From Pseudomonas crudilactis (GTDB taxonomy: Bacteria; Pseudomonadota; Gammaproteobacteria; Pseudomonadales; Pseudomonadaceae), in the NCBI RefSeq assembly GCF_013433315.1, contig NZ_WXVV01000009.1, positions 176,382-240,381 on the forward strand: a DNA stretch of 64,000 bases. Reading direction: 5' to 3'. Every line of letters starts with the position of its first letter. Position 1 is the stretch's first letter. Shown piece after piece: positions 15,333 to 23,859 of the stretch. Position numbers and translations under genes: made by a program. The notes below the pieces were generated by a model. The model searched no databases, had not been told where the DNA came from, and saw only the letters and a list, made by a program, of their open reading frames with translations.

Positions 15333-16259
15333 ATGGATAGCAGAACCTTACGCAACCTCATGCGCATCGTGCAGACCGGCTCGTTGTCGGCCGCAGCCGA
15401 GCATTCGTGCCTGACTGTGCAGGCGTTGGCCGCGCAGTTGAACAAGGTCGAAGAGCAGTTCGGTTTCCGCTTGTTTCGACGTTCCAACAAAGGGCTGACG
15501 CTGACGCCGCAAGGCACTGAGCTGACGCCCTATATGGACAAAGTGCTGATTGCCACGCGACAGATGGAAGAGAAAGTCGAGGCACTGAAGGTGCCCGGCC
15601 AGCGCACGTTGAAGGTGGCGTTGAACAACACTTTGGCGGCTGACTTCAACCGGCGAATGATCGGACGCCTGATCGAGGTGTTTCCCGATTATCAGATGGA
15701 ATTCAGCTACGCCGAGTCGATGGAAAATCTCAGCAAGCTGAAGAACGAAGACTTCGACCTTGCGGTACTGATAGGCCCGCAGCGGCCGGGGTTGCCGAGC
15801 ATCGTCCTGCCCGATGTACAGGTGCAGGTGGTTGGCGCGCATTGCGGGCAGGAGAACGATCCGCTGACGTTGCTGGGCAATAAGTTTCAGGTGCGTCCTG
15901 CGGAAGATTGTCCGTATTCCCACAGCTTTTTGCGTTTTCTCGACGCCGGGCTGGGCAATCACGAGAACGGCCAGCGCATGGTTTATTCGTGCAGTGAAAC
16001 GTTGACGCTGTCGCTGATCACGCAGATGGACGCGGTCGGCATGGTTTCGCGTGAGGCCGCGCAGAAGAACGGCCTGACGATTTTCCCCGGTTTCGAGGAT
16101 TTCCTCGAAGTGCGCCTGGCGGTGAACAATCCGGAGTTGTCGAGCCAGGCGTTGAACGATGTCGTCGATCTGCCGCTACATGAACGAGCCGAGCGCAATG
16201 TACGCAGCCGTCCCAACCGCCACACTGAGAAAGAGGTTTTTGCTGAAATACGCACATAA
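15333..16259 (+). CDS. LysR-family regulator facing the azlCD/dioxygenase operon
   Basis: A 308-residue regulator. The winged helix is at residues 1-60 (SLSAAAEHSCLTVQALAAQL as the helix-turn-helix), followed by a substrate-binding domain (TLKVALNNTLAADFNRRMIG, FDLAVLIGPQ). It is convergent with, not divergent from, the dioxygenase operon, and its last 84 bases overlap the end of azlD. It is likely the regulator of that operon or of a neighbour, but the orientation makes this an inference. The C-terminal tail after LPLHERAE is longer than usual and lies wholly within the overlap. Confidence 0.85.
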   Translation: MDSRTLRNLMRIVQTGSLSAAAEHSCLTVQALAAQLNKVEEQFGFRLFRRSNKGLTLTPQGTELTPYMDKVLIATRQMEEKVEALKVPGQRTLKVALNNTLAADFNRRMIGRLIEVFPDYQMEFSYAESMENLSKLKNEDFDLAVLIGPQRPGLPSIVLPDVQVQVVGAHCGQENDPLTLLGNKFQVRPAEDCPYSHSFLRFLDAGLGNHENGQRMVYSCSETLTLSLITQMDAVGMVSREAAQKNGLTIFPGFEDFLEVRLAVNNPELSSQALNDVVDLPLHERAERNVRSRPNRHTEKEVFAEIRT

Positions 16260-16493
16260 CAACGTCGGAATCGCGGCATAGAATTCCGGGCGATCGAGCT
16301 GTATGTGCTGATCCTTGATCAACAAGGGTGTCAGGCTGATCGCAGCGACGATCGCCACCGGCAGGTATTCCAGCGCCCGCGCGATAAACGGCGGCCAGTG
16401 CTCGGTATTCACTTGCAGCGGCAGGGCGCGCGGCAGAAAGGTCACCGCCATCATCAGCGCGACTACCAGAATCAGGAACGTTTGGTCAGGCAT
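16176..16493 (-). CDS. azlD: AzlD-like small subunit of a branched-chain amino-acid exporter
   Basis: A 105-residue hydrophobic protein with about three to four membrane segments (FLILVVALMMAVTFLPRALP, VAIVAAISLTPLL, LFLSVAVGTAAYIALG). The TFLPR motif near the N-terminus is typical of AzlD. It starts 22 bases inside the azlC gene, so the two are coupled. AzlCD exports branched-chain amino acids or their analogues. It is last in the operon dioxygenase-GNAT-azlC-azlD. Confidence 0.85.
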   Translation of the reverse strand: MPDQTFLILVVALMMAVTFLPRALPLQVNTEHWPPFIARALEYLPVAIVAAISLTPLLIKDQHIQLDRPEFYAAIPTLLCAYFSKNLFLSVAVGTAAYIALGSFM

Positions 16494-17188
16494 ACACCCA
16501 CTCCGCAGCCCACAAACGTGGCGATGAATACGTTGAACGGCGAGCTGCCAACCAGACTCAACGCGCCCATGCACAGCACCGCAGCCCCGGCGGCGATGAG
16601 TTTGTTGCGCGTATTGCACAGCGACACCAGCACGTAGAGCATCATCGCCGTCAGTGCGTAGTCGAGCTGATATTTGATCAGGTGCGCGGCATATTGCGCG
16701 CAGACCGCGCCGAGCAAACCACCGAGCACCCAGGAAGTGTGGCAGAACAGGTTGAAGCCGATCAGGTAACGCACGTTGACCGGCGCACCCGTGCCGAGTT
16801 TAACGCTGTGGAAAGCGAAGGATTCGTCCGTCAGGCCACCGGCGTAAGCCCAACGTTCCATGCGACTCAAGCCGAGTGCGCGCAGGGCCTTGGCCATGTA
16901 CACCGACATCAACATGTGGCGCGCGTTGATCAGGAACGTGGTCAGCACAATGGTCGTCAGCGATGCACCGCTGGAGATCAGCGCCAGTGCGGCGAATTGC
17001 GAAGCGCCGGCATACACGAACAAGCACATCGCTACCGGCAACCACATCGGTAACCCGGCGTTGACGGCCATCAGCCCGAACACGAATGACACCGTGAAAT
17101 ACCCAGCGACCACCGGGCTGGCTTCGGCAAACGTGCGCGACGGCTGATGGGCAGCCATCAGCGGCGCACTGCCGGACGTTTCATTCAT
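16472..17188 (-). CDS. azlC: AzlC-like large subunit of a branched-chain amino-acid exporter
   Basis: A 238-residue inner-membrane protein with about five to seven hydrophobic segments. The family residues AGASQFAALALI, TTFLINARHMLMS and GGLTDESFAF are present. Members export branched-chain amino acids; loss or gain gives resistance to leucine analogues in the founding example. It overlaps the GNAT gene by 4 bases at its start and azlD by 22 bases at its end, so all are one transcript. Confidence 0.88.
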   Translation of the reverse strand: MNETSGSAPLMAAHQPSRTFAEASPVVAGYFTVSFVFGLMAVNAGLPMWLPVAMCLFVYAGASQFAALALISSGASLTTIVLTTFLINARHMLMSVYMAKALRALGLSRMERWAYAGGLTDESFAFHSVKLGTGAPVNVRYLIGFNLFCHTSWVLGGLLGAVCAQYAAHLIKYQLDYALTAMMLYVLVSLCNTRNKLIAAGAAVLCMGALSLVGSSPFNVFIATFVGCGVGVCLTKRS

Positions 17189-17652
17189 AGATCCCTCTCA
17201 AATGTCCGTTCGCCATGAGGTTCGCAAAAACCCTGGGCAGCCCAAAAACGCTTGCCCGCGAGGTTAGCATCGTCGACGAACAGAAACATCCGCAACACAC
17301 CGACGCGCTTCATGTCGGATGACGCGGCTTCAACCAGTCGTTGACCGACCCCTTGGCTGCGATAGCGCGGGCTGACGGCCAGATGATTGATCGTGCCGCG
17401 ACTGCCGAGCATGCCACCGAGCACCGCGCCGACGATTTCGCCGGCGACGTCGAAGGCGAGATAGGCCGTGGTGGTTTTCTGGATCAGCACGCCGCGCAGG
17501 CACTTGGCGTCCTGCCATTCGCAGAAGGACACTTCGTCGAACTGACGGAAGAAACGCTCCATGCGTTGCGCATCCTTGGCCGTGGCGCGTCGCAGCACCA
17601 CCGGCGTCGAACACTCGACGCCGTCGATTGGGGTGATCTGATTAGCGAACAA
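17185..17652 (-). CDS. GNAT-family N-acetyltransferase
   Basis: About 155 residues. The acetyl-CoA-binding motif is visible (INHLAVSPRYRSQGVGQRLV, Q/RxxGxG/A type). The frame is open to an ATG at 17715, but that would overlap the dioxygenase gene by 74 bases. The TTG at 17652 overlaps by 11 bases, and a GTG further in is also possible, so the start is uncertain. By context it may acetylate the hydroxylated amino acid made by the dioxygenase before export by AzlCD. That role is inferred from position only. Confidence 0.8.
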   Translation of the reverse strand: MFANQITPIDGVECSTPVVLRRATAKDAQRMERFFRQFDEVSFCEWQDAKCLRGVLIQKTTTAYLAFDVAGEIVGAVLGGMLGSRGTINHLAVSPRYRSQGVGQRLVEAASSDMKRVGVLRMFLFVDDANLAGKRFWAAQGFCEPHGERTFERDL

Positions 17653-18388
17653 TGTCGAAAGCGGTCCCGGGCCGCGAGAAGGAAATCGCCAGAATCTGCC
17701 GATACGCCATGGCATGGGTGTGGCTGTTGCGCGCCGGGGTCACGTAGTGGCGCATGTCGCGGTCGAGGAAGTAGGTAGTGTCGAGAATTTCCTCGTAAGT
17801 GGTCGACGCCAGTTGATGCTCGTGGATGTCGTACAAACGACTCTCCGCGCCCTCGACGTTGTTGCGTCCCCAGAAGTGCACACCGCTGAACGGATAGCCA
17901 TCGCAGTGAATGCCTTCAGGGGTGATTTCCAGTTGTTTGCCGGGTTTGATCTCGATGCGGATCTGATGGATCTGGCATTGCCAGATTTCATCGTGCAGCT
18001 CTTCCGGGAGCACGCTTTTGTACACTTCGAAATCGGTGTCGATCAGGCTGCGCATCACCGGCGAAGTAATCACTTCATCGGAGAAGTCCTGGAAGTGCCG
18101 CACGAGGCCGCCAACATAAGCGTTGTTCTCTTTCGACTGCACGTACGCGCGATGCTCGAGTTGCTTGAGCTCGCGGGTTTTCGGGTTGTACTCAAAGTCG
18201 CTGTAACGACGGTAACGCATGCCGGCTTCGGCCTGACCGTAGTAACTGTCAGGCTCCATGTTTTCCCAACTTTTGGTCAGTCTGACGAAGTCGGCAAAAT
18301 GACCGTAGAGATTGAAGTCACCACCCTGGACGTTGACATATTTGTCGCGCCGTAGCGATTCGCCCACTTCTCTGTTCAAAACGATCAT
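17642..18388 (-). CDS. 2-oxoglutarate/Fe(II) dioxygenase of the isoleucine-hydroxylase family
   Basis: A 248-residue protein of the 2OG-Fe_dioxy (PF10014-type) family. The putative iron ligands are H161 and D163 in GIHCDGYPF and H213 in DMRHYVTPAR; R230 in AMAYRQIL would bind 2-oxoglutarate. Spacing and length agree closely with the Bacillus thuringiensis L-isoleucine 4-hydroxylase as I recall it. The ATG at 18388 has GGAG eight bases upstream. It is the first gene of the operon with a GNAT enzyme and AzlCD, so a free branched-chain or related amino acid is the likely substrate. Confidence 0.85.
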   Translation of the reverse strand: MIVLNREVGESLRRDKYVNVQGGDFNLYGHFADFVRLTKSWENMEPDSYYGQAEAGMRYRRYSDFEYNPKTRELKQLEHRAYVQSKENNAYVGGLVRHFQDFSDEVITSPVMRSLIDTDFEVYKSVLPEELHDEIWQCQIHQIRIEIKPGKQLEITPEGIHCDGYPFSGVHFWGRNNVEGAESRLYDIHEHQLASTTYEEILDTTYFLDRDMRHYVTPARNSHTHAMAYRQILAISFSRPGTAFDIVR

Positions 18389-18564
18389 TACCAAATTCTC
18401 CGCTGCGTTGAGCGGCCTAATCTATTAGGTGCAGAATTTGCGTCCATGAGAAAGAATTTCAGGCATTTAAAGCCCTGTTTGAAACGGCGTTTGCAGTCAC
18501 CTGAAAACAACTTTTACATGACAAAAACACCGGTTTTTTCCGGTTTCCATCGAAAAACCGTCGA

Positions 18565-18594
18565 AAAAAAACCCCGAACCAGTCGGGGTTTTTC
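18565..18594 (-). terminator. Rho-independent terminator of the OprD-type porin gene
   Basis: AAACCCCGA and TCGGGGTTT (18568-18576 and 18583-18591) form the stem. On the minus strand it is followed by a run of eight T residues. It lies 30-56 bases after the porin stop. Confidence 0.85.
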
Positions 18595-18620
18595 TCATGT
18601 TTCTTACACTTGATCAGGCA

Positions 18621-19907
18621 TCAGAAGATGTTGATCGGGTAATCCACGAATACGCGCAGTTCGTTACCGCTGACGTTGTACTCGCTGGATTTCTGCGAAA
18701 CACGCAGGATCGAGCTGCGCAGTTTCACGCTCAGGTCTTTGGCCGGGCCAGACTGCACGACGTATTTGAACTGGTTGAAGATCTCGCGCTCGGTGCCGCC
18801 TTCGCTGGTGGAAGTGGTGATGTTGTCGCCACGCACGTAAGCGAAGTTGTAGCTCAGGCCCGGTACGCCGAATGCGCTGAAGTCGAGGCCGTAGCCCAAC
18901 TGCCAGCTGCGCTCGTCTTCAGCGTTGAAGTCCGACCAGTAGGAGTTGGCGAGGTAGATGGAGTTACCACCATCACCGACACGACCTTGATCTTTCTGGT
19001 AACCGCCGTAGGCGTAACCCAGGTTGCTGTCGCCGGTGGAGCGCTGGTGCGCCACGGTGAACGAGTGCGGGCCGGTAGCGAAGGTTGCGGCCAGGCTCCA
19101 GATCTTGTTGTCGTCGCCGGTAACACCGTTTTCGCGGACATAGGAGTTGTCCAGCTTGGTGCGGTAACCGTTGAAGTCCAGTGTCAGGGACTGGTCCTTG
19201 TTGAACGGCAACACGTAGTTGGCGTTCACGTATTGTTTCTTCAATACGTCTTCGACGTCGGAAGCGTACAACGCACCTTTGAAGTTTTCAGTGAACTGGT
19301 AGCTACCGCCCAACACGTTGATCGACTTCAGACCGCCGCTGTCACGGCCTTCGTCGCTCTTGCGCGATTCGGCGGTGAAACGACCGGCGTTCAGTTCCAG
19401 GCCTTTGATCTCCTTGGAAGTGATCAGGGTACCGGTGTAGCTTTCCGGCAGCAGACGCACATTGTCGTAGCTCAGCACCGGCAGGGCCGGCATCTGGTCG
19501 CCGTAGGTCAACACGGTGTTGGAGAAGCGGAACTTCACCGCGGCACCGCCCTTCGCTATGTCATGGTTAGCGCGACCGTCATTTTCCTGCTTGAAGAAAT
19601 CGATACCACCGGCGCCGCTGCGGCCCTTGCCGCCGTCCAGACGCAGTGCGTACAGACCGAAAGCGTCGACACCGACACCCACGGTGCCCTGGGTGAAGCC
19701 GGACGAGAACGTACCGATGGCCGCTTGGCCCCACTCGGCCTTGTCTTTGTTGCCGTCTTTGTAATCACGATTGATGTAGGCATTGCGCAGCAGCACTTTG
19801 AGGCTGCTGTCTTCTACAAAACCCTTGGACTCGGCCTGGTCGTTAGCCATGGCCTGAGTAGCACTCAACATCCCCAGTGCGATCAGACTGATTCGCTTGT
19901 TCAACAT
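18621..19907 (-). CDS. OprD-family outer-membrane porin
   Basis: A 428-residue porin. The signal peptide is MLNKRISLIALGMLSATQAM with cleavage after MANDQA or nearby. The mature protein shows the alternating beta-strand pattern, the typical SSLKVLLRNAYINRDYKDG opening, EWGQAAIGTFSSGFTQGTVG, and AFGLYALRLDGGKGR as in OprD. It ends in VDYPINIF with the terminal Phe of outer-membrane proteins. Members admit amino acids, peptides or aromatic acids; the substrate class cannot be told here. The start is supported by AAGGAAAAC before the ATG at 19907. It has its own terminator, so it is monocistronic. Confidence 0.92.
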   Translation of the reverse strand: MLNKRISLIALGMLSATQAMANDQAESKGFVEDSSLKVLLRNAYINRDYKDGNKDKAEWGQAAIGTFSSGFTQGTVGVGVDAFGLYALRLDGGKGRSGAGGIDFFKQENDGRANHDIAKGGAAVKFRFSNTVLTYGDQMPALPVLSYDNVRLLPESYTGTLITSKEIKGLELNAGRFTAESRKSDEGRDSGGLKSINVLGGSYQFTENFKGALYASDVEDVLKKQYVNANYVLPFNKDQSLTLDFNGYRTKLDNSYVRENGVTGDDNKIWSLAATFATGPHSFTVAHQRSTGDSNLGYAYGGYQKDQGRVGDGGNSIYLANSYWSDFNAEDERSWQLGYGLDFSAFGVPGLSYNFAYVRGDNITTSTSEGGTEREIFNQFKYVVQSGPAKDLSVKLRSSILRVSQKSSEYNVSGNELRVFVDYPINIF

Positions 19908-19990
19908 TTTGTTTTCCTTATTACGGGTTGAAACGCGCTGTGTCGAACGGCGGAAACGGCGCTTTTGCACTCTTTTATTCACCCCGAAAC

Positions 19991-20027
19991 AAAAAGGCCC
20001 GCCCACGATAATGTGATGGCGGGCCTG
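19991..20027 (-). terminator. Rho-independent terminator on the minus strand
   Basis: GGCCCGCC (19996-20003) and GGCGGGCC (20018-20025) pair around 14 bases. On the minus strand the stem is followed by TTTTTG. It lies 180 bases after the DsbA-family gene and before the porin gene, so it ends that transcript or attenuates the porin leader. Confidence 0.7.
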
Positions 20028-20204
20028 CTCCTTGTTTTGAGTCATGGCGGTTAGCCACAGGCGTTGGGCCGAATCGTAGCCGCGCCCCGAACAATGTGTC
20101 AATTTCAAGAATCGTCTTTAAATAGGCAAAAAACGTCTAAGAAACGTAAATTTTGCGCTGACTGCTTGCTGGGAAATGCACACAGCCAGTGAATCCAGTG
20201 CGTG

Positions 20205-20873
20205 TCACGCACAGCCGTCGATCGCACAAAGTGCAAGAACTTCGCCTGGCTCATCAAGGACGATTGCCTGTTTCAACCAGTCGGCAAATGCCTGCGGCTT
20301 GCCCAGCCAGGGACTGATGTCGACCAATTGGAATGTCCCGTTCTGCTCCAGAGCCAATGTCGGAAAACCCTTGCCGCCCAACTGAGCCAAAAACTGGCGA
20401 CTGGCTTTGATGTGCCCCTCGCTATCAACGGACTCAAACGCAATGTGGAAATCTTCCTGCGCATAGCCCATCTGCATCGCCAATTCCAACAGCACGGCTG
20501 AATCGGCAATGCGTCGCCCTTCCACATAGTGCGCGGTCTGCAACCGCCCCAGCAGGCGCAAACCGCCTCGGTCTATGGCTTCGGCCGCCATGACCGCCGC
20601 AATCGGTGGCGTTGAATCGAAGACGGCTGAGTGATCGCGCAGTAAACCGTCGAAATACGCCTCGCCAAAAGGCTGGCCGGTGTACTCGGCAATGCGTCGG
20701 TCGTGGGGCATGACGTAATCGCGCAATTGCGGGGAAACACGCTGGCGATTGGCGCCACTCATCATTCCTCCGGCATGGGCAATCACTGGCAGCACCTGTT
20801 GCGCGGCTTCAACCAGCGGCTTGGCGCCATAACACCAGCCACACAGCGGGTCGTAGACGTAATGAAGAATCAT
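20205..20873 (-). CDS. DsbA-family oxidoreductase (cytoplasmic, CGWC)
   Basis: A 222-residue thioredoxin-fold protein. The active site C11-G-W-C14 follows the first strand (MILHYVYDPLCGWCYGAKPL). The helical insert and a late cis-Pro loop (GGKGFPTLAL) are as in FrnE-like DsbA proteins. There is no signal peptide, so it probably acts in the cytoplasm. The ATG at 20873 starts directly at the first strand; an upstream ATG at 20924 would add an unlikely 17 residues. It is monocistronic. The substrate is unknown. Confidence 0.85.
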   Translation of the reverse strand: MILHYVYDPLCGWCYGAKPLVEAAQQVLPVIAHAGGMMSGANRQRVSPQLRDYVMPHDRRIAEYTGQPFGEAYFDGLLRDHSAVFDSTPPIAAVMAAEAIDRGGLRLLGRLQTAHYVEGRRIADSAVLLELAMQMGYAQEDFHIAFESVDSEGHIKASRQFLAQLGGKGFPTLALEQNGTFQLVDISPWLGKPQAFADWLKQAIVLDEPGEVLALCAIDGCA

Positions 20874-21060
20874 GGGAAAACTCCGGGAAAAAATTGATGG
20901 CGGCAGATTAGTCCCCGCATTCATGCGGAAAAACGCTGGAATGGCTTTCAGTCTGTTTCATGAATCGGTCGAATTGGCCGACCGGTCAGATTGTGTCGAC
21001 CGGGACACAAATTGAAACAATGATGCAAGGGAACTTATAAGGAATAATTAACGGAAGTAA

Positions 21061-21078
21061 ATGCAAAGCATTACCATT
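21061..21078 (+). promoter_or_regulatory. Fur-box-like site before the TonB receptor
   Basis: ATGCAAAGCATTACCATT matches the core ATGATAATCATTATCATT of the Fur consensus at 14 of 18 positions. It ends 41 bases before the receptor start. Confidence 0.5.
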
Positions 21079-21119
21079 CGCGCGTTCGAATTCCTCCATC
21101 CTTTCGGAAGCGCTGTTCA

Positions 21120-23213
21120 ATGCCTGCCCCGTTCCGTCTCACGCCCGTCACCCTTGGGCTTTCTGCTTTTCTGTCCAGCGGTTTTGCCTACTCTGCGACC
21201 GAATTACCCGCCACCGCGATCAGCGCCGAAGCGCAAGCCGATGATCCTCGGGTAAAGCTCAGCAGCACCGCGACTCGGACCTCGACGCCCGTACGTTATG
21301 TGCCGCAGGCGATCGATTCGATCAAGACCTCGAACGTCGCCAGCTACGGCACCAATGACATCGGCGACGCGTTGAGCGGTATGCCTAACGTCAGCAGCAG
21401 CGCCGACACCCGTTTCGACAGCCTGCGCATCCGCGGCTTCGACGCGAGCAACGATTTCTATCTGGATGGCATCCGCGACGACAGCCAATACAAACGCGAC
21501 TTGCACAATATTGAACGCGTTGAAGTGCTCAAAGGCCCGGCCGCCGTACTGTATGGCCGTGGCAGTCAGGGCGGGATCGTCAACCGCGTGAGCAAAATGC
21601 CCGAGTTCGGCCGGCGCTCGACCATCGAAGCTCAGGCTGGCAGCGAAGATTTGCGCAGTCTTTACGCCGACCTCAGCAGCGACCCGAGCGAAAACATCAG
21701 CCTGCGCCTGAACATGGGCAACATGGACGAAGACAGCTTCCGCGACGGTGTCAGCGGCAATCGCCAGCTATTCGCGCCGTCGATGAGCTGGCAACTGACG
21801 CCGGACCTGAACTGGCTGGTGCAGTACGAATACAGCCGCTACAACCGCACCCCGGATCGCGGCATCCCCGGCATCAACGGGCGCCCGGCCGATGTCGGGC
21901 GCGATACGACCTACGGCAACGATCACGATTTCATCGACGACAAGTCGCAATCGCTGCGCTCGAAACTCACTTATGAAATCAATGACAACTGGCAACTGCG
22001 CCAGACCCTCGGCGTGTTCAAGCTCGACAGTGATTTCGACAACACCTACCTCACCGGTTACACGCCGGCGACCAACAAGGTCACGCGCCAGCATTGGCAG
22101 CAGGATCTGACCACTCGCAACGTCTATAACAACGTTGAACTTGAGGGCGGATTCGATACCTTGGGCCTTGAGCATCGCCTGCTCACTGGCATCGAGATCG
22201 GCAGCCAGCGCCGCGACCCGACGCTGTACAACGCGGCCACTGGCAGAACCCCGGGCGCGCGCCCCGTACCGTCGCTCGACCTGCACAACCCGAACCGTGA
22301 TCTGCGCCACACCGGCAGCATGCAGGTCTCCAGCAACAGCCACACCGAAGTCGAAAGCCGTGCGGTATATGTGCAAGATCAACTGCGCCTGAACGACCAA
22401 TGGCAAGTGCTCGCCGGTCTGCGTTACGACACTTTCGATATCGAGTCGACCAACAAGCTGCGCAACATCTCCGAAGACCGCGACAGCCACAGCACCAGCC
22501 CGCGCGTCGGCCTGGTCTGGACGCCGCTACAAAATCATTCGTTCTACGCCTCGTGGTCGAAGACGTTTTCGCCGGTGGGCGGTGGCTTGATCGGCATCAC
22601 TCCGGGTGCGGCCGGCAACACCAACGACCTCAGTCCCGAGCTGACCAAGCAGAAAGAAATCGGCGTGAAAAGCGACTGGCTCGATGACCGCTTGAGCACC
22701 ACGCTGGCGATCTACGATCTGGAACTCTACAACCGCCGCACCACTGATCCAAACGATCCGACCCTGACGGTGATGTCCGGTCTGCAACGCTCGCGCGGGA
22801 TCGAATTGACGGCCACCGGCAATCTCGTCGGCAACTGGTACATGCGCGGTGGCGTCGGTCTGCAGGATGCGAAGATCGAGAAGGACAACAACGGCCTGGA
22901 AGGCAAACGCATCAACAACGTCGCCAAGCACAACGGCAGCCTGTTCCTGACCTGGAAACCGGAGATGGGCTGGTATGGCGAAACCGGTCTGACCCTGGTT
23001 GGCCAACGCTATGCCGATAACGCCAACACCACCGTGTTGCCGGGTTATGGCCGCTGGGATGCACTGGTCGGTTACCGCTTCAAGGATTGGGATTTGCGCG
23101 GGGCGCTGAACAACATCACCGATCGCGAGTATTACGCATCGGCGACCAGCCAGTATCAGATTCAACCGGGTGCGCCACGTAGCGTCGTGATGACCGGCAC
23201 CTACAGTTTCTGA
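21120..23213 (+). CDS. TonB-dependent siderophore receptor
   Basis: A 697-residue outer-membrane receptor. The signal peptide is about residues 1-26 (MPAPFRLTPVTLGLSAFLSS, FAYSA cut before TELPA). A plug domain follows, with VPQAIDSIKTSNVASYGTND, SLRIRGFDASNDFYLDGIRD and the conserved IERVEVLKGPAAVLYGRGSQ, GGIVNRVSK. The 22-strand barrel ends with MTGTYSF and its terminal Phe. No N-terminal signalling domain is present, so it is not a FecA-type transducer. It imports an iron-siderophore; which one is not clear. A Fur-box-like site just upstream suggests repression by iron. It is monocistronic and followed by a REP pair. Confidence 0.92.
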   Translation: MPAPFRLTPVTLGLSAFLSSGFAYSATELPATAISAEAQADDPRVKLSSTATRTSTPVRYVPQAIDSIKTSNVASYGTNDIGDALSGMPNVSSSADTRFDSLRIRGFDASNDFYLDGIRDDSQYKRDLHNIERVEVLKGPAAVLYGRGSQGGIVNRVSKMPEFGRRSTIEAQAGSEDLRSLYADLSSDPSENISLRLNMGNMDEDSFRDGVSGNRQLFAPSMSWQLTPDLNWLVQYEYSRYNRTPDRGIPGINGRPADVGRDTTYGNDHDFIDDKSQSLRSKLTYEINDNWQLRQTLGVFKLDSDFDNTYLTGYTPATNKVTRQHWQQDLTTRNVYNNVELEGGFDTLGLEHRLLTGIEIGSQRRDPTLYNAATGRTPGARPVPSLDLHNPNRDLRHTGSMQVSSNSHTEVESRAVYVQDQLRLNDQWQVLAGLRYDTFDIESTNKLRNISEDRDSHSTSPRVGLVWTPLQNHSFYASWSKTFSPVGGGLIGITPGAAGNTNDLSPELTKQKEIGVKSDWLDDRLSTTLAIYDLELYNRRTTDPNDPTLTVMSGLQRSRGIELTATGNLVGNWYMRGGVGLQDAKIEKDNNGLEGKRINNVAKHNGSLFLTWKPEMGWYGETGLTLVGQRYADNANTTVLPGYGRWDALVGYRFKDWDLRGALNNITDREYYASATSQYQIQPGAPRSVVMTGTYSF

Positions 23214-23228
23214 TTTCACACAAATCCC

Positions 23229-23318
23229 TGTGGGAGCGAGCTTGCTCGCGAATGCGGTGGGTCATTCAACGACGATGCTGACTGACCGGACGCTTTCGCG
23301 AGCAAGCTCGCTCCCACA
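23229..23318. repeat. REP pair (REPIN-like)
   Basis: TGTGGGAGCGAGCTTGCTCG and its inverted partner flank about 45 bases. This is the common Pseudomonas fluorescens extragenic palindrome. Confidence 0.9.
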
Positions 23319-23347
23319 TTTAATGGGTATTCACAAAACAGTCGGGC

Positions 23348-23382
23348 ATAAAAAAGCGCCGCCATCCCGGCAGCGCTTTGAC
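23348..23382 (-). terminator. Terminator of the small minus-strand gene
   Basis: AAAGCGC-TGCC and GGC-GGCGCTTT pair with a small mismatch and are followed by T residues on the minus strand. It lies about 20 bases after the small gene's stop. Confidence 0.6.
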
Positions 23383-23400
23383 CAATCCCTGTTGTTCTTC

Positions 23401-23613
23401 TTATCCTTCCATCACAGCCCACAACGCGTCCAGTTCGGCCTCGCTGAACAGGTCAGCGGGGTAACGCTCGATCATCATCCGGCGCGGATCAGGTTGCCTG
23501 ATCTGACGCGTTCCATTGGACTTCAACCAGTGCGCGACAATCTGGAGCGATTCGCCGTTAACGGCCATGGGATGCAACGTCCGCTCGCTGACTACGTTCA
23601 CTTCGGCGTTCAT
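23401..23613 (-). CDS. Conserved-looking hypothetical protein, 70 residues
   Basis: Starts MNAEVNVVSERTLHPMAVNG; an upstream ATG at 23655 is possible but gives an unlikely extension. The sequence ALNDIW-like end (FSEAELDALWAVMEG) and LKSNGTRQIRQPDPRRMMIE look like a real folded small protein. No signal peptide or membrane segment. I do not recognise a named family. It has its own terminator. Confidence 0.55.
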   Translation of the reverse strand: MNAEVNVVSERTLHPMAVNGESLQIVAHWLKSNGTRQIRQPDPRRMMIERYPADLFSEAELDALWAVMEG

Positions 23614-23757
23614 TTCAGCGCTCTCTCCCCGTTCATGAGCGGCTACGTTATCCAAGGTTTATGACAGAACTGTTGAAGTTCTCCCCCCTCCCTAGTGCAC
23701 GGGTGATGAATACAAGAGCTATGCCAATGTTTCGCTGTTGTCGACAAGCGGATACAA

Positions 23758-23796
23758 AGAAGCCCGCAGTCCAACCGGGCTGCGGGCTTCTGTGCA
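23758..23796 (-). terminator. Terminator of the agu operon
   Basis: AGAAGCCCGCAG (23758-23769) and CTGCGGGCTTCT (23780-23791) form a perfect 12-bp stem. On the minus strand it is followed by TTTG. It lies 69 bases after aguA. Confidence 0.8.
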
Positions 23797-23859
23797 TGCA
23801 TAGCGAGCTAATCATTGCTCGGCCGATTTGTTAATCAACTCAAGCTGTTACGACTCAAC

